Shown: positions 35,569 to 44,288, counted from the first letter of the stretch. The stretch: 64,000 nucleotides of DNA from Lawsonibacter faecis (GCF_014287675.1 NZ_JACOPQ010000008.1:1-64000); one strand, 5' to 3'. The notes: generated from the sequence alone by a model not told the origin. Made by a program: numbers and translations.

Positions 35569-36630
35569 ATGAGCGAATATACTGTGGACGCGCTGATCGC
35601 CGCCGCCGCGGAGCGGGGCGCGTCCGATCTCCATCTGGTCTGCTCCCTGCCCCCCCAGCTGAGGGTGGACGGGACGCTCTCCGCACTGGAGGGGGCGGCC
35701 CCCCTGACCCACGAGGACTGCGAGGCCTATGCCGACGCGCTGTCCTGCGGCTGTGCCGAAGCCATCCGCGGGTGCGGCGAGCTGGATTTGGCCCGGACCG
35801 TCGGCGGCGTCCGGGTGCGCATCAACCTCTTCCGGCAGCAGGGCCATGTGTCCGCCGCCGTCCGCCTGCTCAGCGACAGGATCCCCCGGCTGGACCGGCT
35901 GGGCCTCCCCCCCGCGGTCACGGGCCTGACCGGGCTGCGCCGGGGCATCGTGCTGGTCACCGGCGAGACGGGCAGCGGCAAGTCCACCACCCTGGCCGCC
36001 CTGCTGGACGACATCAACCACCGCCGGGGCGGCCACATCGTCACCCTGGAGGACCCCATCGAATACCTCTACACACCGGACAAGGCGGTTATCAACCAGC
36101 GGGAGGTGGGCCGGGACACCGCCAGCTACGCCGACGGCCTCCGGGCCGCCCTGCGGGAGGACCCGGACGTGGTCCTCATCGGCGAGATGCGGGACCTGGA
36201 CACCATTGAGACCGCCCTGGCCGCCGCGGAGACCGGCCACCTGGTCTTCGCCACCCTCCACACCGGCTCCGCCGCCGACTCGGTGGACCGGATAACCTCC
36301 GTCTTCCCCCAGGGCCGCCAGCAGCAGATCCGGATGCAGCTGTCGATGACGCTGCAGGCCGTCCTGTCCCAGCAGCTCCTCCCCCGGGCGGACGGCGCCG
36401 GCCGGGCGCTGGCCTGCGAGGTGCTGATGGTCAACTCCGCCGTGCGCAACCTGATCCGCGAGGGCAAGACCCCCCAGATTGCAAACACCCTGGCCACCTC
36501 GGCCAGGGACGGCAGCCTCACGATGGACAACGCCATCCTCAAGCTGTACCAGAGCCGGACCATCTCCGCCGCCACCGCCCGGGCCTGGGCCCGGGACCCG
36601 GAGTACCTGAAAAAAACCATCCCCGGATAA
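35569..36630 (+). CDS. pilT: Type IV pilus retraction ATPase PilT
   Basis: A 353-residue secretion ATPase without the PilB N-terminal or zinc domains. It has the PilT-type N-terminal PAS-like fold (GASDLHLVCSLPPQLRVDG), Walker A GETGSGKSTT near residue 132, EDPIEYLY and the retraction-ATPase signature LRAALREDPDVVLIGEMRD, followed by TLHTGSA. It depolymerises pili, giving twitching motility or drawing a bound target inward. Starts 11 bp after pilB. Its presence means the giant adhesin would be retractable. Confidence 0.96.
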   Translation: MSEYTVDALIAAAAERGASDLHLVCSLPPQLRVDGTLSALEGAAPLTHEDCEAYADALSCGCAEAIRGCGELDLARTVGGVRVRINLFRQQGHVSAAVRLLSDRIPRLDRLGLPPAVTGLTGLRRGIVLVTGETGSGKSTTLAALLDDINHRRGGHIVTLEDPIEYLYTPDKAVINQREVGRDTASYADGLRAALREDPDVVLIGEMRDLDTIETALAAAETGHLVFATLHTGSAADSVDRITSVFPQGRQQQIRMQLSMTLQAVLSQQLLPRADGAGRALACEVLMVNSAVRNLIREGKTPQIANTLATSARDGSLTMDNAILKLYQSRTISAATARAWARDPEYLKKTIPG

Positions 36631-36645
36631 AGGAGCGCTGATGCG

Positions 36646-37857
36646 ATGGCCGCATTTAAATACAAAGCCATTTCCCGGGACGGCGCGAACGTGACCGGCG
36701 TGGTGGAGGCCTACGACGAGTTCGAGGCTGTGGAGAAGATTAAGGAGACCTGCCGCATCGTCACCTCCATCTCGGAGGCCACGGCGGCCGCCGGGTTTCT
36801 CCAGAAGGAGATCGTCCCCTCCAAAATCAGCCAGAAATCCCTGGCCCTGCTCTGCTCCCAGTTCTCCATTATCCTCACCGCCGGTCTGCCGGTGGTGAGG
36901 GCCGTCGAGCTTATCGCCGTCCAGACGGCCGATAAGCAGCTCAAAAAGCTGCTCAGCCAGGTGGCGGAGGATGTGGCCGGAGGCTACAGCCTGGCCCAGA
37001 GCTTTGAGAACAAGGGCGGCAAGCTCCTGCCCTCCACCCTCATCGAGACCCTGCGGGCCGGCGAGGAGTCCGGCACGCTGGAGATCGCCTTCCAAAAGCT
37101 CCACGTCTACTACGACAGGTCCTACAAGGTCAAGGCCAAGGTCCGCTCCGCCATGATGTACCCCATCTTCCTGTGCGTGCTGGCCGTGGCGGTGATCGCT
37201 TTCATCATGGGGTTCACCATGCCGGTCTTCACCGATATGTTTTCCTCCATGGATATCGACATGCCCCTGCTGACCCGGGCGCTCATCGGGTTTTCCCGGT
37301 TCTGCGGGCGGAGCTGGCCGCTGCTGCTGGCTGTTGCGGCGGGCTTGATAATCGGGCTCAAGTACTACTCCGCCACCGAGGCCGGGCGGATGCGCCTGTC
37401 CCGGCTGCAGCTCCGGCTGCCCGCGCTGGGGAAGGTGGCCGTGATGAAGGGGGCCAGCCAGCTTGCCAACACCATGTCCACCATGCTGGCGGCGGGCCTG
37501 CCCGTCATCCGCTCCGTGGCCGCCACCGCCCGGGTGATGGATAACTACTATATGGGCACCCGCCTGTCCTCCGTGGTGGTGGGGCTGGAGGAGGGCCGCC
37601 GCCTGGGCGACTGCCTGAGGGAGTGCGGATGCTTCCCGGACATGCTGGTGGAGATGGCCTCCGTCGGCGAGGAGTCGGGCTCCCTGGAGGAGACGCTGGA
37701 CACCATCTCCACCTACTACGACAGCGAGGTCACCGTGGCCACGGAGCGGGCGCTGAGCATGATTCAGCCCGCCATCACGGTGGCGATGGGCGCGATTATC
37801 GGCGTGCTGGTCATCGCACTCTACCTGCCTATGTTCAGTATGTATAACGGTATGTAA
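36646..37857 (+). CDS. pilC: Type IV pilus inner-membrane platform protein PilC
   Basis: A 403-residue GspF-family platform protein. Two homologous GspF domains (about 70-190 and 270-395) each carry the conserved F/M-A-x-V-x-x-GEESG pattern (RAGEESGTLE, ASVGEESGSLE). Transmembrane segments are near residues 170-190, 222-240 and 375-400. It links the ATPases to the growing pilus. An AAAGGAG site precedes the ATG; the gap to pilT is 15 bp. Confidence 0.95.
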   Translation: MAAFKYKAISRDGANVTGVVEAYDEFEAVEKIKETCRIVTSISEATAAAGFLQKEIVPSKISQKSLALLCSQFSIILTAGLPVVRAVELIAVQTADKQLKKLLSQVAEDVAGGYSLAQSFENKGGKLLPSTLIETLRAGEESGTLEIAFQKLHVYYDRSYKVKAKVRSAMMYPIFLCVLAVAVIAFIMGFTMPVFTDMFSSMDIDMPLLTRALIGFSRFCGRSWPLLLAVAAGLIIGLKYYSATEAGRMRLSRLQLRLPALGKVAVMKGASQLANTMSTMLAAGLPVIRSVAATARVMDNYYMGTRLSSVVVGLEEGRRLGDCLRECGCFPDMLVEMASVGEESGSLEETLDTISTYYDSEVTVATERALSMIQPAITVAMGAIIGVLVIALYLPMFSMYNGM

Positions 37858-37933
37858 CCGTATATTCTCCGGGCAAAGAGGACCCCGGTCAATATAGAGC
37901 AAAATCATAATTATATAGAGGAGTGGATTCCCC

Positions 37934-38290
37934 ATGAAAACGGTCCTGGCAAACAAGCTGCGCAAAAACAAAAAAGGTTTTACCCTGGCGGAACTCTTGG
38001 TCGTCGTCGCAATCATTGCTGTACTGGTCGCTATTGCTATTCCCACTTTTAGCAGTTCTCTTGAGAAAGCCAAGGTAGCCACCGATCAAGCAAATGTTCG
38101 TGCATGGTATGCAGAGTGCTTAATCTCTAACATGACCGATGATACCGCGCTCCCAACTGCCTACCCCAATGATGATAGCCTCGTCGCTGATGGTGCAAAG
38201 GTTGAAGTTACCGGAACAACTGCTGATACATTCAAAGTTACTTACACTGCTAAGAGAGATGGCAGCAGTGTTACTTTCCCTGACAAGTAA
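37934..38290 (+). CDS. pilA: Major type IV pilin
   Basis: A 118-residue prepilin, the right size and position to be the main fibre subunit. The signal is KNKKGFTLAELLVVVAIIAV: glycine cleavage site, mature Phe, Glu at position 5, then a hydrophobic helix. The globular part is short (about 75 residues), ends in a Thr/Val-rich sheet and has a single cysteine, so no disulphide loop. Base composition is clearly more AT-rich than the rest of the operon, including third positions, which fits either high-expression codon choice or recent exchange of the pilin gene. A GAGGAG site precedes the ATG. Confidence 0.92.
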   Translation: MKTVLANKLRKNKKGFTLAELLVVVAIIAVLVAIAIPTFSSSLEKAKVATDQANVRAWYAECLISNMTDDTALPTAYPNDDSLVADGAKVEVTGTTADTFKVTYTAKRDGSSVTFPDK

Positions 38291-38295
38291 TATAT

Positions 38296-38318
38296 CAGTC
38301 CCCCCGCGGAAGCGGGGG
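38296..38318 (+). promoter_or_regulatory. GC-rich hairpin after the pilin gene
   Basis: A short stem CCCCCGC/GCGGGGG with loop GGAA lies just after the pilin stop. It lacks a T-run. It may stabilise the pilin message or partly terminate before pilD, raising pilin yield over the downstream genes. Confidence 0.45.
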
Positions 38319-38439
38319 CAAAGGACCCGCCTTCGGGCAGGCCCCTTGCCCGCGCTTCCGATTTGTTGTCGCCCAGTCCTTCCGCGCCACTGCCGGTTTC
38401 CTATTGCTTATCTCTTATTACTTAGAAAGAGGCTGCGCC

Positions 38440-39231
38440 GTGCTGCTGTATGACTCCCCGGCCCTGACGGCCTATCTGCTGCTGCTCACCGCCCTGCTGG
38501 GGCTGGTCATGGGCAGCTTTCTCAACTGCCTGGCCTGGCGGCTGGCCCACGGCGAGGCCGTCTCCAAAGGCCGCAGCCACTGTCCCGCCTGCGGCCATAC
38601 CCTGGCCGCCCGGGATTTGATTCCCCTCTTCTCCTGGCTGCTGCTGCGGGGCAGGTGCCGCTACTGCGGCGGGCGGATCTCCCCCCGCTACCCGGCGGCG
38701 GAGCTGGTCACCGCCCTGGCCTACGTGTCGGTGGCGGCCCGGTACGGCCTGACCCTGGACGCCCTGCGGGGCCTGGTTCTGCTCTCCCTCCTCATCGCCG
38801 CCTCCCTGGTGGATCTGGAGGAGGGCTGGATTCCCGACCGGCTGGTCCTGGCGGGGATCGGGGCCTTTGTGCTCCTCGCCCTGCCCGACGCCGCGCCCCT
38901 GGCGGCCCTGGGCCGGGGGCTGTTCGGCGCTCTGGCGGTCACGCTCCCCCTGCTGGCGCTGGTGCTGCTGGCGGACCGGCTCCTGGGGCGGGAGACCATG
39001 GGCGGCGGCGATATCAAGCTGCTGTTCATGCTGGGGCTGTACTTCGACTGGAAACTGAATCTGCTGCTGCTGATCGCGGCCTGCCTGCTGGGGCTGGGGC
39101 TGGCGCTGATTCTGGGCAGGGCCCGGCCGGGCGCCCCCTTCCCCTTCGGCCCCGCCCTGGCCGCCGCCGCGTGGTTCGTCCTGCTGGCGGGCCGGGGCGT
39201 GCTGGACTGGTATCTGGGGCTGTTTTTTTAG
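38440..39231 (+). CDS. pilD: Prepilin peptidase / N-methyltransferase PilD
   Basis: A 263-residue polytopic membrane enzyme that cuts prepilin signals and methylates the new N-terminus. The N-terminal domain has GLVMGSFLNCLAWRL and the zinc cysteines CPAC (near 48) and CRYC (near 74). The catalytic aspartates are in SLVDLEEGWIPD (near 125) and GGGDIKLLFM (near 190). A GTG start at 38440 with AGAGG upstream was chosen over a TTG at 38404 that has no site. It processes the pilin and the minor pilins, including the giant one. Confidence 0.94.
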   Translation: MLLYDSPALTAYLLLLTALLGLVMGSFLNCLAWRLAHGEAVSKGRSHCPACGHTLAARDLIPLFSWLLLRGRCRYCGGRISPRYPAAELVTALAYVSVAARYGLTLDALRGLVLLSLLIAASLVDLEEGWIPDRLVLAGIGAFVLLALPDAAPLAALGRGLFGALAVTLPLLALVLLADRLLGRETMGGGDIKLLFMLGLYFDWKLNLLLLIAACLLGLGLALILGRARPGAPFPFGPALAAAAWFVLLAGRGVLDWYLGLFF

Positions 39232-39316
39232 ATAACCGCTGTCAGCGCGCCCGCGCTTTCAATCCGCTCTGCGCCTGTGAGCAGGCGCTCCAGACCAAGG
39301 AAAGGCCTGATTCCCG

Positions 39317-40318
39317 ATGAAACAAATTCCCATCGGCATCGATATCGGCGAGAGCGAGATCAAGTTCGCCCTCTGCGACGCCGGCTCCATCCGGCGGCTC
39401 ATCTCCGAGCCGGTCCCGGAGCAGCTGGTACGGGAGGGCAAGGTGGTCTCGCCCGAGGCCATGTCCTCCTTCCTGCGGGAGACCGCGGCCAGGCACCGTA
39501 TCTCCGGCCGCTGCTGCGCGGTGGTCCTCCCCGCGGCGCTGGCCTTCACCCGGCGGACGGTGATGCCCGCCATGACGGTGGAGCAGCTGCGCATCAACCT
39601 GCCCTACGAGTTTCGGGACTACATCACCCAGGAGAAGGACAAGTATTTTTATGACTACGCCCTGCTGAACATGGAGTACGGCCCGGACGGCGAGCCCAGG
39701 CAGATGGAGCTGATGGCCGCGGCGGCCGCCAAGTCCACCATCCGGGAATACCTGGAGATGTTCCGCCGGGCCGGCTTCCAGATGGCGCTGGCCGCGCCGG
39801 AGGAATTCGCATACGCGGCCCTCATCCGCCTCTACGAGAAGCGGAATCCCAAGGCGGCGGGCCAGGAACACTGCTTCATCGACCTGGGCCACAGCGCCGT
39901 GCGGGTGCATATCTACACGGGCGCCCGCTTTGAGGTCACCCGGGTGGTGGACCGGGGCGGGGCCGCGCTGGACGCCGCCATCGCCGACAGCCTCAACGTG
40001 GACGAGCATATCGCCCGGACCTACAAGCTGGCCGACCACAACGGCTGCCTGGGCCTGGAGGCCTGTCAGAGCGTCTACCGGAGCATCGCGGTGGAGATTA
40101 TGCGGGCCATCAATTTTTACGGCTACAACAATCCCTCCAGCGCCCTCGGGCACGCATGGCTCTGCGGCGGCGGCACGCACAACGCCCTGCTGCTGGAGCA
40201 CCTGCGCGAAATTATCAAGCTGGAGCTGCGCCCCATCGACGAAATGCTGCCCCCGGTGAACGCCGACAGCGGCCTGACGGCGCTCTGCCCGGCCGCCGTG
40301 GGCATCACCCAGCAGTAA
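39317..40318 (+). CDS. pilM: Type IV pilus assembly protein PilM
   Basis: A 333-residue actin-like ATPase-fold protein that forms the cytoplasmic collar of the alignment complex. The start GIDIGESEIKFALCD is the first phosphate loop, and FIDLGHSAVRVHIY is the second; LCGGGTHN is the adenosine-binding turn. It binds the N-terminal tail of PilN. Located 85 bp after pilD. Confidence 0.92.
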   Translation: MKQIPIGIDIGESEIKFALCDAGSIRRLISEPVPEQLVREGKVVSPEAMSSFLRETAARHRISGRCCAVVLPAALAFTRRTVMPAMTVEQLRINLPYEFRDYITQEKDKYFYDYALLNMEYGPDGEPRQMELMAAAAAKSTIREYLEMFRRAGFQMALAAPEEFAYAALIRLYEKRNPKAAGQEHCFIDLGHSAVRVHIYTGARFEVTRVVDRGGAALDAAIADSLNVDEHIARTYKLADHNGCLGLEACQSVYRSIAVEIMRAINFYGYNNPSSALGHAWLCGGGTHNALLLEHLREIIKLELRPIDEMLPPVNADSGLTALCPAAVGITQQ

Positions 40319-40332
40319 AGGAGGGCGGCACA

Positions 40333-40914
40333 TTGGTCCTGACGAAAAAGAAAAAATACCCGTCCAAGACGACGGTCAACCTGGCCATCCGCGAGCGGTC
40401 GCCCCGGCGGATCTCCCGGGTGGTGTGCTTCCTGGCGATTCTGGCGGTTCTCGTGGGCCTGTTCTCCAAGTTTGCGGTCATCGACCGGCTCAGCGCCGCC
40501 AACCAGGCCCAGGCCGACGCGGCCCGGGCCCAGGCGCTGCTGAACCAGCTCCTGGCGAACAATTCCGACTACGAGTCCGTCCGTGTGGAGTACTCCCGGT
40601 ACTTCTCCGCCGACCTGACGGAGAACGGCGCAGCCGCGGTGGACTGCATGGAGGTGCTGGAGCTCATCGAGTCCCGGCTGATGCCCCGGGCGGGCATCTC
40701 CTCGGCCAGCTTCTCCGGCAGCCAGCTCTCCCTCCAGCTGGTGGGCATCGATTTGGACGGCGCCTCCGCCCTGCTGGCCGATCTGGACGACAGCCCCATC
40801 GTGGCCGGCGTGGAGCTCTACACCGCCGACGCGGGGGACGCCCTCGCCCCCAGCGCGGACGCCTCGGTCTCCATGACCATCACCCTCATCCCGGAAGGGG
40901 GCGGTGCGCAATGA
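40333..40914 (+). CDS. pilN: Type IV pilus assembly protein PilN
   Basis: A 193-residue bitopic protein with the conserved short cytoplasmic tail containing TTVNLAIRER (the PilM-binding NL(I/L) motif), one transmembrane helix (about 38-58), a coiled coil and a small beta-alpha-beta domain. The start is TTG at 40333-40335, 10 nt after AAAGGAGG; no ATG fits. It ends by overlapping the pilO start. Confidence 0.85.
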   Translation: MVLTKKKKYPSKTTVNLAIRERSPRRISRVVCFLAILAVLVGLFSKFAVIDRLSAANQAQADAARAQALLNQLLANNSDYESVRVEYSRYFSADLTENGAAAVDCMEVLELIESRLMPRAGISSASFSGSQLSLQLVGIDLDGASALLADLDDSPIVAGVELYTADAGDALAPSADASVSMTITLIPEGGGAQ

Positions 40915-41486
40915 TGACCAGAAAGCTGACCCTGCGGGAGAAAATCCTGTTTTTGATTCTGGCCCTGCTGCTGGTCTCCTACGGGTACTACCTGCTGGTC
41001 CACCAGCCGGTATCCGCCGCCATCGCCGACGCGCAGATCCGGCAGGCCGACGCGGAGACCCAGATCATGGTGGAGCAGATCAAGGCCCAGCGCCTCCAGG
41101 AGATGGAGGACGCGCTGGCCCAGCTGGCGCTGGAGCCCCAGGGGACCGTCTCGGAAATCGCCACATACGACAATGTGCAGAATGTGGTGCGGACGCTCAA
41201 CAGCGCCCTCTCCCCCGCCGACAGCTATAATCTGGTGTTCAGTCCGGTCACCTTCGAGGGGCATATCGCCAGCCGCACCATCGACATGCTCTTCTCCTGC
41301 GGCAGCTATACCGACGCCCGGGGCATCATCAGCCGGCTCTACGCCTCGCCCTACCGGTGTGCCATCAGCGCCCTGAGCCTGACGGCCCGGAACACGGACG
41401 GCGCGCCCCGGCTGGACCGGGACGGGGTGTCCGTCAAGCTGACGATTACCTTCTTCGAGTATGCGCAGCAGGCGGCGGCTGAATAG
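40911..41486 (+). CDS. pilO: Type IV pilus assembly protein PilO
   Basis: A 191-residue partner of PilN with the same architecture: cytoplasmic tail, transmembrane helix (about 11-30), coiled coil (about 40-75) and ferredoxin-like domain. Sequence identity to known PilO is low, so position and topology carry the call. Its ATG overlaps the pilN stop (ATGA). It is the last gene of the operon; no pilP or secretin follows, as expected without an outer membrane. Confidence 0.82.
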   Translation: MMTRKLTLREKILFLILALLLVSYGYYLLVHQPVSAAIADAQIRQADAETQIMVEQIKAQRLQEMEDALAQLALEPQGTVSEIATYDNVQNVVRTLNSALSPADSYNLVFSPVTFEGHIASRTIDMLFSCGSYTDARGIISRLYASPYRCAISALSLTARNTDGAPRLDRDGVSVKLTITFFEYAQQAAAE

Positions 41487-41498
41487 AGACGGCGAAAA

Positions 41499-41526
41499 GC
41501 GGGTGGGAGCAATTGCTCCCACCCGC
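41499..41526. terminator. Perfect 28-bp palindromic hairpin after pilO
   Basis: The sequence is completely self-complementary (centre AATT). It starts 13 bp after the pilO stop and likely forms the first of two stop signals. Confidence 0.6.
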
Positions 41527-41537
41527 TTCAGACACGC

Positions 41538-41572
41538 AAAAAATGCCGGAGGGATTTCCCTCCGGCATTTTT
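41538..41572. terminator. Bidirectional terminator between pilO and trxA
   Basis: A 12-bp perfect stem (41543-41554 and 41557-41568) has an A-run on one side and a T-run on the other, so it serves both converging operons. Confidence 0.9.
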
Positions 41573-41580
41573 GACGGGCT

Positions 41581-41898
41581 TTACAGGTTTGCGTCCAGAA
41601 TGGCGGTATAGGCGTCAGCGGGCATCACGCCCACCTTGCGGTCAATCTCCCTGCCGCCCTTGAAGAAGATGACGGTGGGGATGCTCATCACGCCGTACTC
41701 GCCGGCCAGGGCCTGCTCGTCGTCCACGTTCACCTTGCCGATGACCGCCTTGCCCTCGTACCTGCCCGCCAGATCGTCAATCACGGGGGCCAGCATCTTG
41801 CAGGGGCCGCACCAGGAGGCCCAGAAGTCCACCATGGTAATGCCGCCGGCGGAGATCGCCTTGTCGAAACCTTCCTTGTTGAAATGCAAAGTCGCCAT
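41581..41898 (-). CDS. trxA: Thioredoxin
   Basis: A 105-residue thioredoxin with the classical active site FWASWCGPCKM (two redox cysteines) and the cis-proline in MSIPTVIFFKGG. It reduces protein disulphides. Last gene of the arsR-trxB-trxA operon, 32 bp after the reductase. Confidence 0.96.
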   Translation of the reverse strand: MATLHFNKEGFDKAISAGGITMVDFWASWCGPCKMLAPVIDDLAGRYEGKAVIGKVNVDDEQALAGEYGVMSIPTVIFFKGGREIDRKVGVMPADAYTAILDANL

Positions 41899-41930
41899 AA
41901 TCGTTGCTTCCTTTCTGAATAAAAAATAGA

Positions 41931-42782
41931 TTATTTATGTTTGTCAAGGTATTCCGCCGCGCGGTGTCCGGCCACCAGGCCCTCGCCCACGGCTTTGGAA
42001 ATCTGGAGGGGCAGCCCCGTGCAGTCTCCCGCCGCGAAGACGCCGGGGATGCTGGCGGCCATGTCCCGGTCCACGGCCACATAGCCGTCCCGCAGGGCCA
42101 GCCCCGGCAGCAGATCCGTGGGGGCGATGGCCGCCCGGAGGATGAAGACCCCCGCGCAGGAGAGCTCCCGCCCGTCCGCCCGGACGCCGGTGACGGCCTT
42201 CTCCCCCAGCACTTCAATCCGGACGCCCTTCACGAAGGGGATGCCGCCGTGCAGGCCCTCGGGCTCCCTTGGGGCCACATAGGTGACGCGGCAGCCGATC
42301 TCCTGCAGAAAATTGGCCTCCTCGGGCGCCTCGCTGGACCTGCCCACCACCACCACGTCCCTGCCGCGGTAGAGCATTCCGTCGCAGGTGGCGCAGTAGC
42401 TCACGCCCGCGCCGAGATGCTCCGCCTCGCCGGGATACTTGACCCCCCGGGCCACGCCGGGGGCCAGGACGACCGCCCCGGCCTGGGCCATGTCGCTGCC
42501 GATACTGATGTAGAATGCGCCGTTCATCTGCATGATATTCAGCGCCCGGCCCGTTTTCCGCTCCACGCCCATGGAGTCCGCGTGCTTTCGGAACCGCTCC
42601 AGCAGCTCCGGCCCCCGTATCTGGGGCAGGCCCAGGTAGTTGTCGATCCGCTCGGTCTTGTAGATGGGGCCGTCCCGGTCGTCGCCGCTGATGACCACCA
42701 CCGACTTGTTCCGCTGCCGGGCCTGGACCGCCGCCGACAGCCCGGCGGGTCCGCCGCCGATGACGGCGATGTCATACGCCAT
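41931..42782 (-). CDS. Thioredoxin reductase-like flavoprotein lacking NADPH motifs
   Basis: A 283-residue protein of the thioredoxin reductase fold. The FAD loop IAVIGGGPAGLSAAV, the redox pair SYCATCDG and the C-terminal FAD motif GVFAAGDCTGLPLQI are intact. The NADPH-binding site is not: where most TrxB have GGGDSAxEEA this protein has GRSSEAPEEA, and the HRRxxxRA arginines are replaced by APREPEG. It may take electrons from ferredoxin or another donor, as in clostridial flavin-type ferredoxin-thioredoxin reductases. Sits between arsR (11-bp overlap) and trxA, so thioredoxin is the likely partner. Confidence 0.85.
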   Translation of the reverse strand: MAYDIAVIGGGPAGLSAAVQARQRNKSVVVISGDDRDGPIYKTERIDNYLGLPQIRGPELLERFRKHADSMGVERKTGRALNIMQMNGAFYISIGSDMAQAGAVVLAPGVARGVKYPGEAEHLGAGVSYCATCDGMLYRGRDVVVVGRSSEAPEEANFLQEIGCRVTYVAPREPEGLHGGIPFVKGVRIEVLGEKAVTGVRADGRELSCAGVFILRAAIAPTDLLPGLALRDGYVAVDRDMAASIPGVFAAGDCTGLPLQISKAVGEGLVAGHRAAEYLDKHK

Positions 42783-43080
42783 GCTCCTCCTCCTTCCTGC
42801 CGCCGAAGAGCGCCGCCACGATGGCCGCAATGTGCTCCCGGTCGTCCACGTCGTAGTATACCTCGTTGCCGGAACGGGATGCCTTCACAATGCCCGCCGC
42901 CTTCAGGCGCATCAGGTGCTGGGAGATGCAGGACTGGGACTGGCCGATGTTGGCCTCCATACAGCCCACGTTGTGGCATCCGGTGGTCAGCAGGCCCCGG
43001 ACGATGCGCAGCCGCACGGGATGGGCCAGGGCCTTCAAAAGCTCCGCCTTCTCCTCGTACAGTGCGAGAGAGTCGTTCAC
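42772..43080 (-). CDS. ArsR-family transcriptional regulator
   Basis: A 102-residue winged-helix repressor of the ArsR/SmtB type. The helix-turn-helix is about QSQSCISQHLMRLKAAGIV, and the wing contains GNEVYYDV. Cysteines before and within the recognition region (CHNVGCM, SQSC) could sense metals or thiol stress. The GTG at 43078-43080 follows GAGGTGAGG; another GTG three codons upstream has no site. It overlaps trxB and has AT-rich palindromic sequence in its promoter, suggesting autoregulation of the thioredoxin operon. Confidence 0.87.
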   Translation of the reverse strand: MNDSLALYEEKAELLKALAHPVRLRIVRGLLTTGCHNVGCMEANIGQSQSCISQHLMRLKAAGIVKASRSGNEVYYDVDDREHIAAIVAALFGGRKEEEHGV

Positions 43081-43113
43081 GTTCCTCACCTCACATTCGT
43101 TTTTTCTAATATC

Positions 43114-43141
43114 ATTATATTCAAATATTCTAATTTGTCAA
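43114..43141 (-). promoter_or_regulatory. Promoter with AT-rich operator for the arsR-trx operon
   Basis: TTGACA (43136-43141), a 16-bp spacer and TATAAT (43114-43119) on the minus strand. The spacer contains ATATTTGAATAT-like dyad sequence, the kind ArsR proteins bind. Confidence 0.7.
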
Positions 43142-43268
43142 CACCTGTTTTACAAAATTTTTCGGACAGGGCCGGAGGCCGCCTTCCGGCGGGCGGAGCG
43201 CCGGACAGACGGGGCATCCCGCCGCCCCGGAGGCTGCGGCGCTCCGGGCCCCCGGCGGCGGTTTTCTG

Positions 43269-43297
43269 TTGGCAGCGCCTCATGATTTTGGTATAAT
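43269..43297 (+). promoter_or_regulatory. Sigma-A promoter for the glycosyltransferase gene
   Basis: TTGGCA (43269-43274), a 17-bp spacer and TATAAT (43292-43297), about 32 bp before the start. Confidence 0.75.
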
Positions 43298-43329
43298 CGT
43301 ATCAACTGAGTAAAGAGAGGTGCGGCCCC

Positions 43330-44199
43330 TTGGAACAGCCGATGGTAAGTATTATCGTACCCGTCTATAATGTGGAGCCCTACCTGGGCCGGTGCCTGGA
43401 CAGCATCCGCTGCCAGACTTTCCGCGACTTCGAGGTGCTGATGGTGGACGACGGCAGCACCGACGCAGGCGCCGCCCTCTGCCGGGCCTACGCCCAGGGG
43501 GACCGCCGCTTCCGCCTGCTGGAGCAGCGCAACGCCGGGGCCTCCGCCGCCCGGAACCTGGCCATGGACCACGCCCGGGGGACCTACCTCCAGTTTGTGG
43601 ACGCCGACGACTGGCTCGCCCCCGACGCCACCGCCGTCTTTCTCCGCCTGGCCCAGTCCACCGGGTGCGATCTGGCGGTCTCCTGGTTTTACCGGGTGGA
43701 CGGGGAGCGCTGCGCCGCCCGGGGCCATATCCGGGGCGGGCAGGTCCTCACCCGGCAGGAGTACGCCGAGCACATGGTAAAGGCCCCCGCCAATTTCTAC
43801 TACGGGGTTCTGTGGAACAAGTTCTACCGCCGGGCCATCGTGGAGGCCCACCACCTGCGCTGTCCCGCGGACGTGAGCTGGTGCGAGGACTTTCTCTTCA
43901 ACCTGGACTACATCGCCTGCTCCCGGCTCGTCGCCACCGTCCAGGAGCCGCTCTACTACTACCGGAAGCGCTCTGCCAGCATCGTCAACACCCAGGCCAC
44001 CCTGCGCAGGACCATCGAGACCAAGCGCATGACCTTCAACGAGTACAAGGAGCTCTACCGCCAGCTCGACCTCTACGAGAAGCGCAAGCCCCAGATCTAC
44101 CGCTATCTCCTCTCCTCCGCCACCGACGGCGGCGTGGGGCCCCTCTCCAGGCCCCTGGAGCCGGAGGATGGGGAGCGGGAGGGCGCGGGCCGGGCATAG
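43330..44199 (+). CDS. Glycosyltransferase family 2
   Basis: A 289-residue GT-A fold enzyme. The N-terminus VSIIVPVYNVEPYLGRCLDS and VLMVDDGSTD bind the nucleotide sugar, and the metal-binding acidic motif is in FVDADDW near residue 94. The C-terminal part has WCEDFLFN, typical of the EpsJ/cps glycosyltransferases. It transfers a sugar in surface polysaccharide or glycan assembly; donor and acceptor are unknown. TTG start at 43330 with GAGAGGTG; the ATG four codons on is an alternative. No transmembrane segment. Monocistronic. Confidence 0.9.
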   Translation: MEQPMVSIIVPVYNVEPYLGRCLDSIRCQTFRDFEVLMVDDGSTDAGAALCRAYAQGDRRFRLLEQRNAGASAARNLAMDHARGTYLQFVDADDWLAPDATAVFLRLAQSTGCDLAVSWFYRVDGERCAARGHIRGGQVLTRQEYAEHMVKAPANFYYGVLWNKFYRRAIVEAHHLRCPADVSWCEDFLFNLDYIACSRLVATVQEPLYYYRKRSASIVNTQATLRRTIETKRMTFNEYKELYRQLDLYEKRKPQIYRYLLSSATDGGVGPLSRPLEPEDGEREGAGRA

Positions 44200-44222
44200 A
44201 GGGCGCAGGCGTTCCCGCCCCA

Positions 44223-44280
44223 AAACCGCGTAAGGCGCCCGGGCGGTCCATTGGGACCGCCCGGGCGCCTTACGCGGTTT
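44223..44280. terminator. 27-bp perfect stem-loop between converging genes
   Basis: The arms 44223-44249 and 44254-44280 are exact reverse complements with loop ATTG, with A- and T-runs at the ends. It ends both the glycosyltransferase and yjdF transcripts. Confidence 0.85.
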
Positions 44281-44288
44281 CATCTGTG

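Noticed and set aside
41487..41580. A pilP or secretin gene after pilO
   Set aside because: The operon ends in two terminators and the next gene is trxA on the other strand; absence fits a cell without an outer membrane.
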